Source: Phycisphaerae bacterium (GTDB lineage: Bacteria; Planctomycetota; Phycisphaerae; UBA1845). Taken from it: a DNA stretch of 43,081 bases. The DNA lies in contig JABWBH010000044.1 in assembly GCA_013360585.1 (NCBI GenBank), forward strand, positions 1-43,081, in the 5' to 3' direction. A model generated the notes under the pieces. That model made no database searches. It saw only the letters and a program-made list of their open reading frames with translations, and was not told the DNA's origin. Position numbers and translations under genes: made by a program. Positions 1 through 7,730 of this stretch are shown piece by piece (position 1 is the stretch's first letter; every line of letters starts with the position of its first letter).

Positions 1-128
1 TGACGATGGTGTTCCGCCTGGTGCAGTGCGCCCAGGATCACTGGCGGGCGCTGAACGGATCAGGCCTGCTGGGAGAGGTGATCGGAGGCATTCAGTTCGC
101 CAATGGACTCAGGATGGACGCCGCCTGA
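1..128 (+). CDS. IS256-family transposase, C-terminal fragment (cut by window edge)
   Basis: The reading frame enters at the left edge and ends at a TGA at 126-128. The last 41 residues include MVFRLVQCAQDHWRALNG and a GEVIGGIQF stretch, which match the usual tail of Mutator/IS256-type DDE transposases (MVF.L.Q.A...WR.L followed by L..VI.G..F.DG). The catalytic part lies outside the window, so activity cannot be judged. The family call rests on recognition of a short tail; another IS256-like subgroup is possible. Confidence 0.6.
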   Translation, partial: TMVFRLVQCAQDHWRALNGSGLLGEVIGGIQFANGLRMDAA

Positions 129-161
129 AACAGGACCGTCCACAGGATTTGACAATACCTC
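1..161 (+). mobile_element. right end of an IS256-type insertion sequence
   Basis: The transposase stop at 128 is followed by a short stretch (138-161) holding CCACAGGATTTGACAATACC. This resembles the terminal inverted repeats of many IS256-family elements, which often contain a TTTGACA-like core. The matching left end would lie before the window, so neither the exact boundary nor the target duplication can be confirmed. Immediately outside this end lies a fragment resembling the esterase gene found at 2075-3436. Confidence 0.45.
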
Positions 162-200
162 GCCTCCCTGCACGACCTCGACTCAGGCGGGATCGCACTC

Positions 201-272
201 CGCCGCCGCCTCCCGGCAGCACCAGCAGCCGTCGATAGCCGTCCTTCGGCGGGACGGCCGCCCCACCGCCCC
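201..272 (-). pseudogene. 72-bp scrap of an esterase gene, near copy of 2659-2730
   Basis: This segment matches 2659-2730 inside the alpha/beta hydrolase gene at 68 of 72 positions, in the same orientation. Read on the minus strand it gives GGAAVPPKDGYRRLLVLPGG, against GGAAVPPKDGYRLLLVLPGG in the intact gene. Similarity falls off on both sides, within about 40 bp of the insertion-sequence end. It looks like the remnant of a paralogous hydrolase truncated by the insertion or a nearby rearrangement. There is no start codon or full domain. Confidence 0.55.
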
Positions 273-365
273 ACCAAAACCAAGCCTCCCAAATCCCAGA
301 ACTGTCGCCTTCGGTTGGAGTTCCCGGTAGACGAATAGAATCCTCGTCGTTTCAGGTATTCATCA

Positions 366-1310
366 TCACTTCGATGGCAAACCGGATGTCGTTGCAGCGG
401 AATTCCACGTGAATGATGGGAAACCCGGCGCGGAACTCAAAACACGCTCGCCCGTCGGCACTCCAAGCGAGTCCCACTTGAACACATAATCTGGAACCGA
501 CGCATTCAAACGCAAATTCACGACTTCAAACTCGTCGGCCCAATCCAGCTTCCCGTTTCGGAACTGTTCATGTCGACCCTTTCTGGGGAACCAGACCGTG
601 TCGAATAACTCCAGCACATTGACTCCTTTGACTGTGAAGACAAGGTCAGGCTTCTCAGCCTCTTCAGAACGATGCCGCGTTTCGTAACCGTACTCTACGA
701 CGGCATGATCGCGCGAAGGGTCAATAATGAACCAAACCTTGAAAGACAGTGTATCCGACGAATTCCGCGCCAGGTCGATTCTAATCAGTCCCGATTCCAA
801 CACTTCAAACCTCTGAACGTCGTAGTCGAGAAAAAAGCCATCCTCTGGATTGGTCTGCGGTCCGCCATACTTGGGGAGCCCGAGAGTTTTCACGTTGAAC
901 AGTCTCACATCGGCAGGGGCAGGATGTTCCGATTGTCGAAAAAGATAACGGCTTGAGTTTCTGATTTTATTCAGCACTGCACCGCTTTCATTCCAGATGG
1001 ACACCTCCAGCGGCTCTCCCGACAATCGACTGTCCGGTCCGTACATCATTACCTTGAAAGGGTGGTCAACGACATCGACTCTATATTTGTCGCCACTCCA
1101 AGTCGCTCGCGTCTTTACCTTGCTGAGTTCGGGTTTCCCTGGACGGATAAGCGTCCAGTGAACTTCCGCCTCTCCAGCATGCAGCAAGGACCGCTGTGCG
1201 CCCGAAGCCCGCAGGTAATCTTTCGCGCAATCAGATTCACCCGTTGCGCAACCGGAAATAACAAGCAGCATCGCGAACATCGCCATCTGAATGCCCCCTG
1301 ATCTGGACAT
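366..1310 (-). CDS. predicted lipoprotein, unknown function (LolA-like features)
   Basis: A 314-residue protein with a lipoprotein signal peptide: a short n-region with Arg3, a hydrophobic stretch, and the lipobox LVISGC with Cys21. The body is beta-rich with charged and aromatic strands (TWSGDKYRVDV, DGFFLDYDVQRFEV) and ends with a strand-turn pattern (LRLNASVPDYVF) of the kind seen in planctomycete proteins with a LolA/outer-membrane-lipoprotein-sorting-like fold. That fold call is a guess from pattern. The start at 1310 is kept because it supplies the positive n-region. An ATG eight codons later has a better upstream GGGGG but lacks that charge. No enzyme motif is seen. It is co-directional with the small Cys-rich gene upstream. 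Confidence 0.75.
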   Translation of the reverse strand: MSRSGGIQMAMFAMLLVISGCATGESDCAKDYLRASGAQRSLLHAGEAEVHWTLIRPGKPELSKVKTRATWSGDKYRVDVVDHPFKVMMYGPDSRLSGEPLEVSIWNESGAVLNKIRNSSRYLFRQSEHPAPADVRLFNVKTLGLPKYGGPQTNPEDGFFLDYDVQRFEVLESGLIRIDLARNSSDTLSFKVWFIIDPSRDHAVVEYGYETRHRSEEAEKPDLVFTVKGVNVLELFDTVWFPRKGRHEQFRNGKLDWADEFEVVNLRLNASVPDYVFKWDSLGVPTGERVLSSAPGFPSFTWNSAATTSGLPSK

Positions 1311-1521
1311 GAACCTTTAGTTATCCCAAGCCGCTCAAGACTTAGCCAACGTCAGAACGTGCATCTCGGTCACCTCAGAAGGCGCCGGGACGCCGTCGAT
1401 ACCCTGCGGTTTTTTAAGATGGAGGACAAAGCGCTGTTTCCCTGGTAAACCCGTTTCCGTTGCTTCCGGTTGCGACGTCATTCGCGCAATGCCCACCGTT
1501 AGGCTCCGTTGGTGAGGCCAC

Positions 1522-1803
1522 CTACTTGCATTCATACTCCGTCCAGCACGGGTTCAAGGGCGTCGAAATGCATTTTGTGTTCTGCTCGCTTGACATGCAG
1601 CCGGTCAGGATGACCTGGGCTTCAATCTCCACGGCGGGACCACATAGCCCGGCATTCGTGTATGTGCTGCATGGCGTGTCATACCCACCGCAATAAGATT
1701 CGCTGGCCGGATCCACCTTGCGTTTTTCGCATTCGTCGTCAGCAAACGGATGAGCCAAGTTGGTAGTGGAACTCCACAGCAGCGCCAGCAAGATTGAAAA
1801 CAT
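1522..1803 (-). CDS. small secreted Cys-rich protein (93 aa)
   Basis: The ATG at 1801-1803 is preceded by GGAGG at a 9-base spacing. The product begins MFSILLALLWSSTTNLAHPF, a short secretion signal, then carries eight cysteines in about 75 residues (ECEKR, YCGGYDTPCS, GLCGPAV, TGCMSS, TKCIST, NPCWTEYECK). This suggests a disulfide-stabilised exported peptide. I recognise no family. The frame stays open upstream through the AAGGG tract to an ATG at 1945-1947, which would add an N-terminus of SLPFP repeats. The GGAGG-preceded start is preferred, but both are possible (see findings). A promoter-like sequence lies at 1959-1986. Confidence 0.6.
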   Translation of the reverse strand: MFSILLALLWSSTTNLAHPFADDECEKRKVDPASESYCGGYDTPCSTYTNAGLCGPAVEIEAQVILTGCMSSEQNTKCISTPLNPCWTEYECK

Positions 1804-1817
1804 GAATTCAATCCTCC

Positions 1818-1912
1818 AAGGGAAGGGAAGGGAAGGGAAGGGAAGGGAAGGGAAGGGAAGGGAAGGGAAGGGAAGGGAAGGGAAGGGAAGGGAAGGGAAG
1901 GGAAGGGAAGGG
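1818..1912 (+). repeat. pentanucleotide tandem repeat (AAGGG)x19
   Basis: Nineteen perfect AAGGG units in tandem, 95 bp, with no interruption. On the coding strand of the adjacent small gene this is a CCCTT tract. It lies between a predicted promoter and the ribosome-binding site. The strand asymmetry (all purine against all pyrimidine) also makes triplex or G-quadruplex structure possible. Perfect pentamer tracts of this length are unstable by slippage. Confidence 0.97.
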
Positions 1913-1958
1913 GCCACAAGGCGCCTCCCGCCCTGCCCGAATCTCATCTCTGCCGTAC

Positions 1959-1986
1959 AGTATACAATATGGTATCGGACGGTCAA
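1959..1986 (-). promoter_or_regulatory. predicted sigma-70-type promoter of the small Cys-rich gene
   Basis: On the minus strand TTGACC (1981-1986) and TATACT (1959-1964) are separated by 16 bp, five of six matches to consensus in each box. The expected transcription start near 1952 would put the whole AAGGG/CCCTT tract inside the 5' leader. It would also leave the upstream in-frame ATG at 1947 only about five bases from the transcript start. Confidence 0.6.
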
Positions 1987-2074
1987 GGGACTTTTTTTCT
2001 TTTTTTCAATTCATACGCTTTTCGTCTGTTCCTTGAACCACGCCGCATTCTTCTTCCCAAGGCCCCCGAATTAA

Positions 2075-3436
2075 TCAACCACGGTCATCGGCACTGCCGC
2101 CCTTGACGGTCATCGTGTCCTCCAGCCACCGGATTCCGCTGCGGATGGCGCCAAAGATGTCGCCGTGCCAACCGTGTCCGCCTTCGTACCTGACGAGTTC
2201 GGCCCGGCCGCCGCCGCCTGCCACCGTGCGCACCGCCTCCTCCGCGAAGCGCATCGGGATGAAGTCCGTCGGAGAGTGCATCACGTAAACCGCCCGGTCT
2301 TTCACGTGCAAGTCAGGCATCTGCGCCGGTTTGAAGACGGACATCGCCACGAAGGCCCCGGTCAGCGGCGTCTGCGCGCGCAGCGCCGCGGCGTACACGG
2401 GCGGACCGCCGCTCGACCAGCCCATCGCGAAGACGTGTCGGGCGTCGATCGGCACGCGCTTCTTTACGTCGCGGACGACCGCCTCGATGAAGTCCTCCGT
2501 CGTGAACGTCATGCCCGGCGAAGGCAACCCCTTCGTCGGCCAGACGACCGACTCCTTCTGGGCCGCCGACCCCTGCGGCGCGACGAGCTGCGCGACAAGA
2601 TATCCCTCGGGCAACGCCTGCCGGGCGATGCTGCTCACGAAGGGCGCGAAGTCCGCGCCGCCGTCGCCTCCCGGAAGCACCAGCAGCAGTCGATATCCGT
2701 CCTTCGGCGGGACGGCCGCCCCACCGCCCCGATGCAGCAGGTAACGCTGCTCCGAGCGGCCTTCCGCGCGCAAGTCCTCGAACGCTGCCGCCTTGTCGGA
2801 AGCGGCCGAAGCCTTCCCCGCATCCCCGCCTTTTCCGGCCTGCGCGACGTCAGCCGTCCACGTTGCCTCCACGTCGTCGAACCAGACCGTGCCCGGTCCG
2901 TAAATCTGAAGCGCGACGCGGACGCGGTGCGTGTCTTCCGGGATGTCGACCTCACCCGAGTATTCGCGCCAGTTGTGGGTCACGGGCGGATCCTGCGGCC
3001 CTTCCGCACCGATGTAGGCCGCCCACTGATGCGACCACGCGTCGCCCGGACCGAGGAACTGGACGTCAATCACCGCCTTCGTCAAAGCGTCAGCTTTCAC
3101 CTGCGCCCGGACGCGCAGTCCGCGCGCACCGCCGTCATGTCGCAGCTCCTGATACCACTCCGTCGGCGGGATGTAGCGTTCGACGGTTTTTCGAAGGCGA
3201 AGGCTCGAACCTCCTTTGTGCCCGGTCCCGCGGTCCCAGGCGAACTCGACGCCCGGCACGGTCATGCCGCGCTGCCACGCCTGCGGGTCTGACTTGCCTT
3301 CCTCCGCGCCCGCGTTGGCCAGCAGGTTCCCCCCCGCCGTCACCGGGGCTTGCTGACGCGCAGCCGAAGCGGCAAGGACGGGCACGGTCAGAATGAACAC
3401 AAATCCTGCACATGCATGAAACGTCGCTGTCATCAT
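2075..3436 (-). CDS. secreted alpha/beta hydrolase (esterase-like) with N-terminal CBM-like domain
   Basis: A 453-residue exported protein. Residues 1-25 form a signal peptide ending near LAASA. Residues 35-190 resemble the beta-sandwich carbohydrate-binding-like domains that begin NLLANAGAEEG and end with WFDDVE. The C-terminal half is an alpha/beta hydrolase of the phospholipase/carboxylesterase or PHB-depolymerase-like type: LLLVLPGGDGG for the oxyanion region, nucleophile elbow GWSSGG near residue 340, an Asp in SPTDFIP near 390, and His in GGHGWHG near 420. The triad looks complete. The substrate is unknown; an ester on a polysaccharide or a short-chain ester is plausible. AGGAG precedes the paired start ATGs. 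A 72-bp near copy of part of this gene lies at 201-272. Confidence 0.85.
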   Translation of the reverse strand: MMTATFHACAGFVFILTVPVLAASAARQQAPVTAGGNLLANAGAEEGKSDPQAWQRGMTVPGVEFAWDRGTGHKGGSSLRLRKTVERYIPPTEWYQELRHDGGARGLRVRAQVKADALTKAVIDVQFLGPGDAWSHQWAAYIGAEGPQDPPVTHNWREYSGEVDIPEDTHRVRVALQIYGPGTVWFDDVEATWTADVAQAGKGGDAGKASAASDKAAAFEDLRAEGRSEQRYLLHRGGGAAVPPKDGYRLLLVLPGGDGGADFAPFVSSIARQALPEGYLVAQLVAPQGSAAQKESVVWPTKGLPSPGMTFTTEDFIEAVVRDVKKRVPIDARHVFAMGWSSGGPPVYAAALRAQTPLTGAFVAMSVFKPAQMPDLHVKDRAVYVMHSPTDFIPMRFAEEAVRTVAGGGGRAELVRYEGGHGWHGDIFGAIRSGIRWLEDTMTVKGGSADDRG

Positions 3437-3608
3437 CGCCGGCTCCTGTCATTGCGAAAAAGGACGCTCTTTTTACGCTTCAGAACCGCGCCGCGCCGCA
3501 ATCCTTGACGGTTCGTGCTCTGAATTGTTAGAAATGCGTCGTTGCCGCCGCGTCAAGGCGGAGGGCGACGCGGGCTCGAACGACCGCATGAAAGCACCCG
3601 GGAGGGAT

Positions 3609-3634
3609 TCGCCCGGGCGAGTTGAATATTCAAC
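3609..3634. promoter_or_regulatory. two adjacent perfect palindromes upstream of the FlgI-like gene
   Basis: TCGCCCGGGCGA (3609-3620) is a perfect 12-bp palindrome. It is followed without a gap by GTTGAATATTCAAC (3621-3634), a perfect 14-bp palindrome. They lie about 85 bp before the FlgI-like start. Perfect dyads of this size are typical of operators for dimeric regulators, but no regulator is encoded nearby, so the role is inferred. Confidence 0.4.
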
Positions 3635-3719
3635 CCGCTACCGGGTGCGCCGGCATCGTTCATACATCCCCGGTCAGGGTCGAGATCGAGTCCGGCGGGA
3701 TCACCAGCGGAAAAACAGC

Positions 3720-5573
3720 ATGACGACACGATGCAAGCCGCGCCCCGACCGCGGGCGCCGCGGTCCGGCGCGATGCGCGCAGGGTTCCGAGATCAACCAG
3801 AACCGACGACAAGGTTGCGGACGTGGGCAGCGACGGGGTTTATGCCCGTCGGCCGCAGTCGTCGGGATGATGCTGCTTTCGATGGCCGGATGTGCCTGGG
3901 AGACGCGCGACCCGCGCCGGCGGGATCTGGGGGTTGCGCCGAAGTCCGCGGAGGGCGCAGGCTCGGCAAGCTTCCGCGACACGATCGGCGAACTGGCGAC
4001 CTTTCACGGTCTTGCGCCGATGAAGGTCCAGGGTTACGGACTGGTCATCGGCCTGGGCGACCGGGGATCGACGGAGTGCCCACCGCAGATCCTCAACCGC
4101 CTTGCGCAGCAGATCGAGAAACGTTACCCACTGCGCAGCAACCGGGTGGGGATGGTGAGTCTGACCCCCGAGCGCCTGATCCGCGATCCGGATACCGCCG
4201 TCGTTCTCGTCGAGGGGATGATCCCCGCAGCGATGACGAAGGGGTCCACGTTTGACGTTTACGTGTCCGCTGTCCCCAACACCGGCGTGAAGTCGCTGCG
4301 CGGCGGGCGCCTGTACTCCTGCGAACTGGAGTACGCGGTTCAGATGAGCACGCCGACTGAGCGCGTCAACGTCTTGTCGGGGCGTTCGCTGGCGGAGGCC
4401 GCCGGTCCGCTCTTTCTCAACCCTTTCGTGGAAGAGGGCGAGGGCGGGACGCAGACGGATCCGACCCAGGCTTTTGTGCTGGGGGGCGGGCGCGTGCTCG
4501 AGGACCGCCGCCTTCGCCTCGTGCTGACCGAGCCTTCCGCCAGCACCGCGATGCGCATCGAGAACCGCATTAATGCGAAGTTCGGCGGCGGCGGAAAGAT
4601 CGCCGACGCCCTCTCGCCGACGTTCATTCAGCTTTCGATCCCGGACATTTACCGCGACGAACCCGGACATTTCATGCTCCTCGTGCGGCATCTTTTCCTC
4701 CCGGATCATGACGGATTCGTCGCCCAGCGCTGCCGCGATCTGGCGGCGGAACTCGTTCAACCGGACGCGCCGCACGCCGCGATCTCCGTCGCGTTCGAGG
4801 GCGTGGGTCTGCCGGCGATGCCGGTGCTGACCGAGTTGTATGCGCATAAGAAAGACTACGTGGCGTTCCACGCCGCCGCCGCGGGCCTGCGCCTCGGCGA
4901 CGACGTGGCCGTCACCGCACTCGCCCGAGTCGCGGAAGATCAGACGAGCCTTCTGCGTTTTCAGGCGATCCGCGCCCTGGCGACGAACCCGAAACTGCGA
5001 TCCCCCCTGGCGCCGCTGCGGAAGCTGCTTGACGACGTCGATCCTCGCGTCCGCATCGAGGCCTACGAGGCGCTGGTCAAGCTCGAAGATCCGATGATCG
5101 AGCGGAACATCGTGGGCGACGACAACTTCATTCTCGACTGCGTGCCCGGCGCGCAGTCGCCGATCATTTACGCAAGGCGAACACAGGAGCGGCGGATCGC
5201 TCTGCTCGGAGACAACGTCGAATGTCGCTCGCCGATCTTCTACCGGGCGCCGGACGGCGCGCTGATGATCAACGCCGACGCCGGCGCGGAAAGCCTGACG
5301 CTGCTGCGGACCGTCCCGCATACCGGCAGCACATCCCCGCCCGTGCCCGCCTCACCGGAGGTGGCGCGGCTGGTACGCATGCTCGGCAATGACGTTCAGC
5401 AGGTGCAGGGGCGCGTTACGGGTCTGGGGCTGGATTACACGGCCATCGTTCACGCCCTGCACACCCTCTGCGCAGAGCACGCGATCAATGCCCAGTTTAT
5501 CTTTGAGGAGGAGAACCTCGCCGAACTCTTCGGCCCGCGAGAGCGCTCGGGCAGGCCGGAATCCGAACTGTAA
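3720..5573 (+). CDS. FlgI-like (flagellar P-ring fold) lipoprotein with C-terminal helical repeats
   Basis: From the ATG at 3720 the product has 617 residues. An unusually long basic n-region precedes the lipobox LSMAGC (Cys58), so it should be lipidated. Residues about 80-340 resemble FlgI: VQGYGLVIGLG, the strongly conserved SLRGG near residue 192, and alternating beta strands. FlgI itself forms the periplasmic P-ring. Here residues about 368-460 add HEAT-like helices (LLRFQAIRALATNP, VDPRVRIEAYEALVKLE), followed by a further beta-rich part of about 150 residues. No flagellar gene adjoins it, and true FlgI has a cleaved signal, not a lipid anchor, and no such extension. A non-flagellar ring or scaffold role is inferred. 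The frame is open further upstream, and the weak SD leaves the start uncertain. Confidence 0.75.
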   Translation: MTTRCKPRPDRGRRGPARCAQGSEINQNRRQGCGRGQRRGLCPSAAVVGMMLLSMAGCAWETRDPRRRDLGVAPKSAEGAGSASFRDTIGELATFHGLAPMKVQGYGLVIGLGDRGSTECPPQILNRLAQQIEKRYPLRSNRVGMVSLTPERLIRDPDTAVVLVEGMIPAAMTKGSTFDVYVSAVPNTGVKSLRGGRLYSCELEYAVQMSTPTERVNVLSGRSLAEAAGPLFLNPFVEEGEGGTQTDPTQAFVLGGGRVLEDRRLRLVLTEPSASTAMRIENRINAKFGGGGKIADALSPTFIQLSIPDIYRDEPGHFMLLVRHLFLPDHDGFVAQRCRDLAAELVQPDAPHAAISVAFEGVGLPAMPVLTELYAHKKDYVAFHAAAAGLRLGDDVAVTALARVAEDQTSLLRFQAIRALATNPKLRSPLAPLRKLLDDVDPRVRIEAYEALVKLEDPMIERNIVGDDNFILDCVPGAQSPIIYARRTQERRIALLGDNVECRSPIFYRAPDGALMINADAGAESLTLLRTVPHTGSTSPPVPASPEVARLVRMLGNDVQQVQGRVTGLGLDYTAIVHALHTLCAEHAINAQFIFEEENLAELFGPRERSGRPESEL

Positions 5574-5607
5574 CGTCGTGCCTGCGGAATCGTGCGACGC
5601 CGGCATG

Positions 5608-5632
5608 ACCGAGCTGCGCCCGTCAGGAAGCG
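5608..5632 (+). repeat. GAGCCGCG-family short element, copy 1
   Basis: This 25-bp segment (ACCGAGCTGCGCCCGTCAGG then AAGCG) differs at one base from 14007-14031. It shares the core CCGTSAGGRAGCG with two copies inside the aldehyde dehydrogenase gene. It lies in the gap between the FlgI-like gene and the convergent SGNH gene. Confidence 0.6.
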
Positions 5633-5762
5633 GACCTGAGACCGCCCGGCGCGATCGCTTTCTTACGGGTGGGGCTTGAACCCGGACGAACATCCTGATG
5701 TGCTGCGCCGGCACGCCGGACACCTTGAGACCGCCGCCGCTTCGCCTCCGAACTGCGGCGGA

Positions 5763-7235
5763 TCATCCGCCCTCCGTGGATGTAACAGCGGGTGCGGCCG
5801 GCGGATCGGCGTCCGCATCTCCCGCGCGGATCGTGGAAGCATCGAGAAACGCCGCCACGGCGAGCGCCGCCACCTCATGACCCGCCGGGCTGAAGTGATC
5901 GTCATACGTGAAGTAAACCTGCACGCCGGTCGCCGCGGCGCGCCGCAAAGGCTCGGTCAGGCTCAGGAAAGGAATGCCGCTTTCCGCGCAGAACTCGCGC
6001 GTCAACGTTTCTTTCACATCAAGTCCCGCCAGCAGCCGCTGCACGAATTCCGCGGGCGGCGGCAACTCCTCCTTGGCGCGAAGCATTGCAAAATCACGCA
6101 CCGTCGCGGCGGGCAATTCGCCGGCGATCGGCAGAACGACGTGAGGCTTGCTCGGAGCGTAGATCAGGCAGAACTTCGCCCCCGCCGTGTCACACCGCTC
6201 CTTCATGCGGAGGACAAGCGTCCGGATCGCCTCCCACGGCTCGGAGACCTCGACCGACTCCCGGGGCTGATAAAGATCGAGCATCAGGTTCGGCGCAAAG
6301 GCATAAGACTTCGCCGACGGACCCTCCGGCGCCCGCAGCGGCATCCACGCCAGCGCCTCGCCTCCGCGGATCGGACCGTCGGCGTTGATCCGACCGAGCG
6401 TGCCGACGATCGCCGCGTCGAGGCGCTGCAGGAGCGGCGACTGCTTGAAGAACTTGCTGAATTCCGACTCCGGCTCCTCTCGAAGCTCCGCCGCGCGGAA
6501 GTCATTCTCCTCGTACAACAGGCACACAACGATCTGCGGCTTCAGCGACAGCCCCACCTCTTCCAGCGAGGCCAGATAATTCTGCGGCGCGTACCCCGAC
6601 ATGCCGAGGTTGTACACGGTGCGGCCGGTCACCCCGGCGAGGCGCGCGGGCCACGGATGCTCATCCGAAACCTTCGATCCTTCGGCGTACGAATCCCCGA
6701 GCACAACGATGTCATACTGCGGGAGGTCCGTCGCGTTGCGGAACCCGCGACGATCACAGGTCAGCGTCGCCGCAAAATCCGGGAACCCCGGCGGGACCAC
6801 TTCGTATGAGCGCGTCGCCTCGGGAAGATCGCGCACGATCAACTCGTCCGCGCCGACTTCAGGAGCGCGGAACCCGGGGGGGCGGTGATACGCCAGCGTG
6901 TCCTTGATGTAGTACTCCGGCGCGCCCCGCCGAAGCACGAGATCGACGGCGCACGTAGGAAGGAAGACAACCCCGCACGCCGCCCCCACCCCCAGCAGTC
7001 GCCGACGACGGCCTCGCGGAGTCGCCCCCGTCCCGACGACGAGCACTCCTGCGGAGATCAGCGCCACCCCGATGATCCACGTAAAGTGCTCCCGGGAATA
7101 ACGCCCCAGCAGTACGTGACGGTCACGGGCCACCAGCGTCGCCACGTCGCGGGGAATCAACCACAGCCCAAGATTGACCCCCGCCGCGATCACCGCCAGC
7201 AGGATCCTGCGAACCCTCAACTCGCGTTGCGTCAT
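5763..7235 (-). CDS. membrane-anchored SGNH/GDSL-hydrolase-like protein (AlgX/AlgJ-like)
   Basis: A 490-residue protein from the ATG at 7233-7235, which has AAGGA seven bases upstream. Longer starts lack a good site. The N-terminal 110 residues contain about three membrane segments (ILLAVIAAGVNLGLWLI, FTWIIGVALISAGVLVV, then one near VFLPTCAVDLVL). The rest is SGNH-like: block I VLGDSYAEG near residue 180, NLGMSGYAPQNY with the conserved Gly, EENDF as an Asn/Asp block, and a C-terminal DDHFSPAGH with the Asp-His pair near 445. Such proteins O-acylate or deacylate polysaccharides at the envelope. The acceptor is unknown and no acyl donor protein (MBOAT) gene adjoins. Converges with the FlgI-like gene. 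Confidence 0.75.
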   Translation of the reverse strand: MTQRELRVRRILLAVIAAGVNLGLWLIPRDVATLVARDRHVLLGRYSREHFTWIIGVALISAGVLVVGTGATPRGRRRRLLGVGAACGVVFLPTCAVDLVLRRGAPEYYIKDTLAYHRPPGFRAPEVGADELIVRDLPEATRSYEVVPPGFPDFAATLTCDRRGFRNATDLPQYDIVVLGDSYAEGSKVSDEHPWPARLAGVTGRTVYNLGMSGYAPQNYLASLEEVGLSLKPQIVVCLLYEENDFRAAELREEPESEFSKFFKQSPLLQRLDAAIVGTLGRINADGPIRGGEALAWMPLRAPEGPSAKSYAFAPNLMLDLYQPRESVEVSEPWEAIRTLVLRMKERCDTAGAKFCLIYAPSKPHVVLPIAGELPAATVRDFAMLRAKEELPPPAEFVQRLLAGLDVKETLTREFCAESGIPFLSLTEPLRRAAATGVQVYFTYDDHFSPAGHEVAALAVAAFLDASTIRAGDADADPPAAPAVTSTEGG

Positions 7236-7442
7236 GTTCGATCCTTGTAGCCGCATCCCCCGAAACGACCTCCAACCCGTCACCGACGGTCCGCAGGCGC
7301 TCTCAACCGGTGACGCATGATACGGATGCGAAACTCTTCAGGCGAATCCGACGCCCGTATCCCCCGAAATCGCCCGCCTTCGGCCTGGAACCGACGGCAT
7401 CACCGCATCCAACCCCCGGGCAAGCCCGGGAAACGCCTCTGT

Positions 7443-7471
7443 TTGAGCCGTGCATTCTTCCGACATACAAT
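7443..7471 (+). promoter_or_regulatory. predicted promoter of the tatA pair
   Basis: TTGAGC (7443-7448), a 17-bp spacer and TACAAT (7466-7471) form a sigma-70-like promoter 70 bp before the first tatA start, in the 305-bp gap left by the divergent SGNH gene. Confidence 0.45.
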
Positions 7472-7540
7472 AAGGGAGTCCCGCGGCGGGTCGGTGGGAG
7501 GTCATGACCGGCCGGCCGTCGGATGCGAAGGAGTTCCGTC

Positions 7541-7726
7541 ATGTCCTGGGGCATGTGCATTCAGGCATTCCTGGAGATGCCGGGTGGCGGGGAGTGGCTG
7601 CTGATCGCGTTGATCGGCCTGCTGATCTTCGGCCGCAGACTCCCGGAGACGGCGCGGTCGCTGGGCCGCAGCATCGCCGCGTTCAAGGAAGGCCTGCGCG
7701 ACGCGCGGGACGAGACTGAAAGGTAA
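7541..7726 (+). CDS. tatA: Sec-independent translocase component TatA/TatE-like (first of two)
   Basis: A 61-residue protein with AGGAG at a good distance from the ATG at 7541. It has the TatA layout: a short periplasmic N-terminus, one transmembrane helix (EWLLIALIGLLIF), the hinge FGRRLPE, then a basic amphipathic helix (ARSLGRSIAAFKEGLRDA) and a charged tail. TatA oligomers form the pore that exports folded proteins recruited by TatC. No tatC is present here. The second TatA follows four bases after this stop. Confidence 0.9.
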   Translation: MSWGMCIQAFLEMPGGGEWLLIALIGLLIFGRRLPETARSLGRSIAAFKEGLRDARDETER

Positions 7727-7730
7727 ACCG

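Noticed and set aside
1818-1912. The AAGGG tract as a CRISPR array or as a coding SLPFP repeat protein
   Set aside because: Units are five bases with no spacers, so it is not CRISPR. The repeat-coding reading needs the upstream ATG and is kept only as an alternative, since the ATG with GGAGG lies after the tract.
1981-2010. T-rich run near 1991-2007 as a terminator
   Set aside because: No GC-rich stem precedes it on the plus strand, and on the minus strand, where both flanking genes lie, it is an A-run.
3840-5321. A 493-codon minus-strand frame opposite the FlgI-like gene, and similar long antisense frames at 2165-3292, 5676-6809, 9139-10419, 11802-12743, 20609-21973 and 24731-26344
   Set aside because: All have the skewed Arg/His/Gln composition of antisense frames and lie opposite genes with recognisable families.
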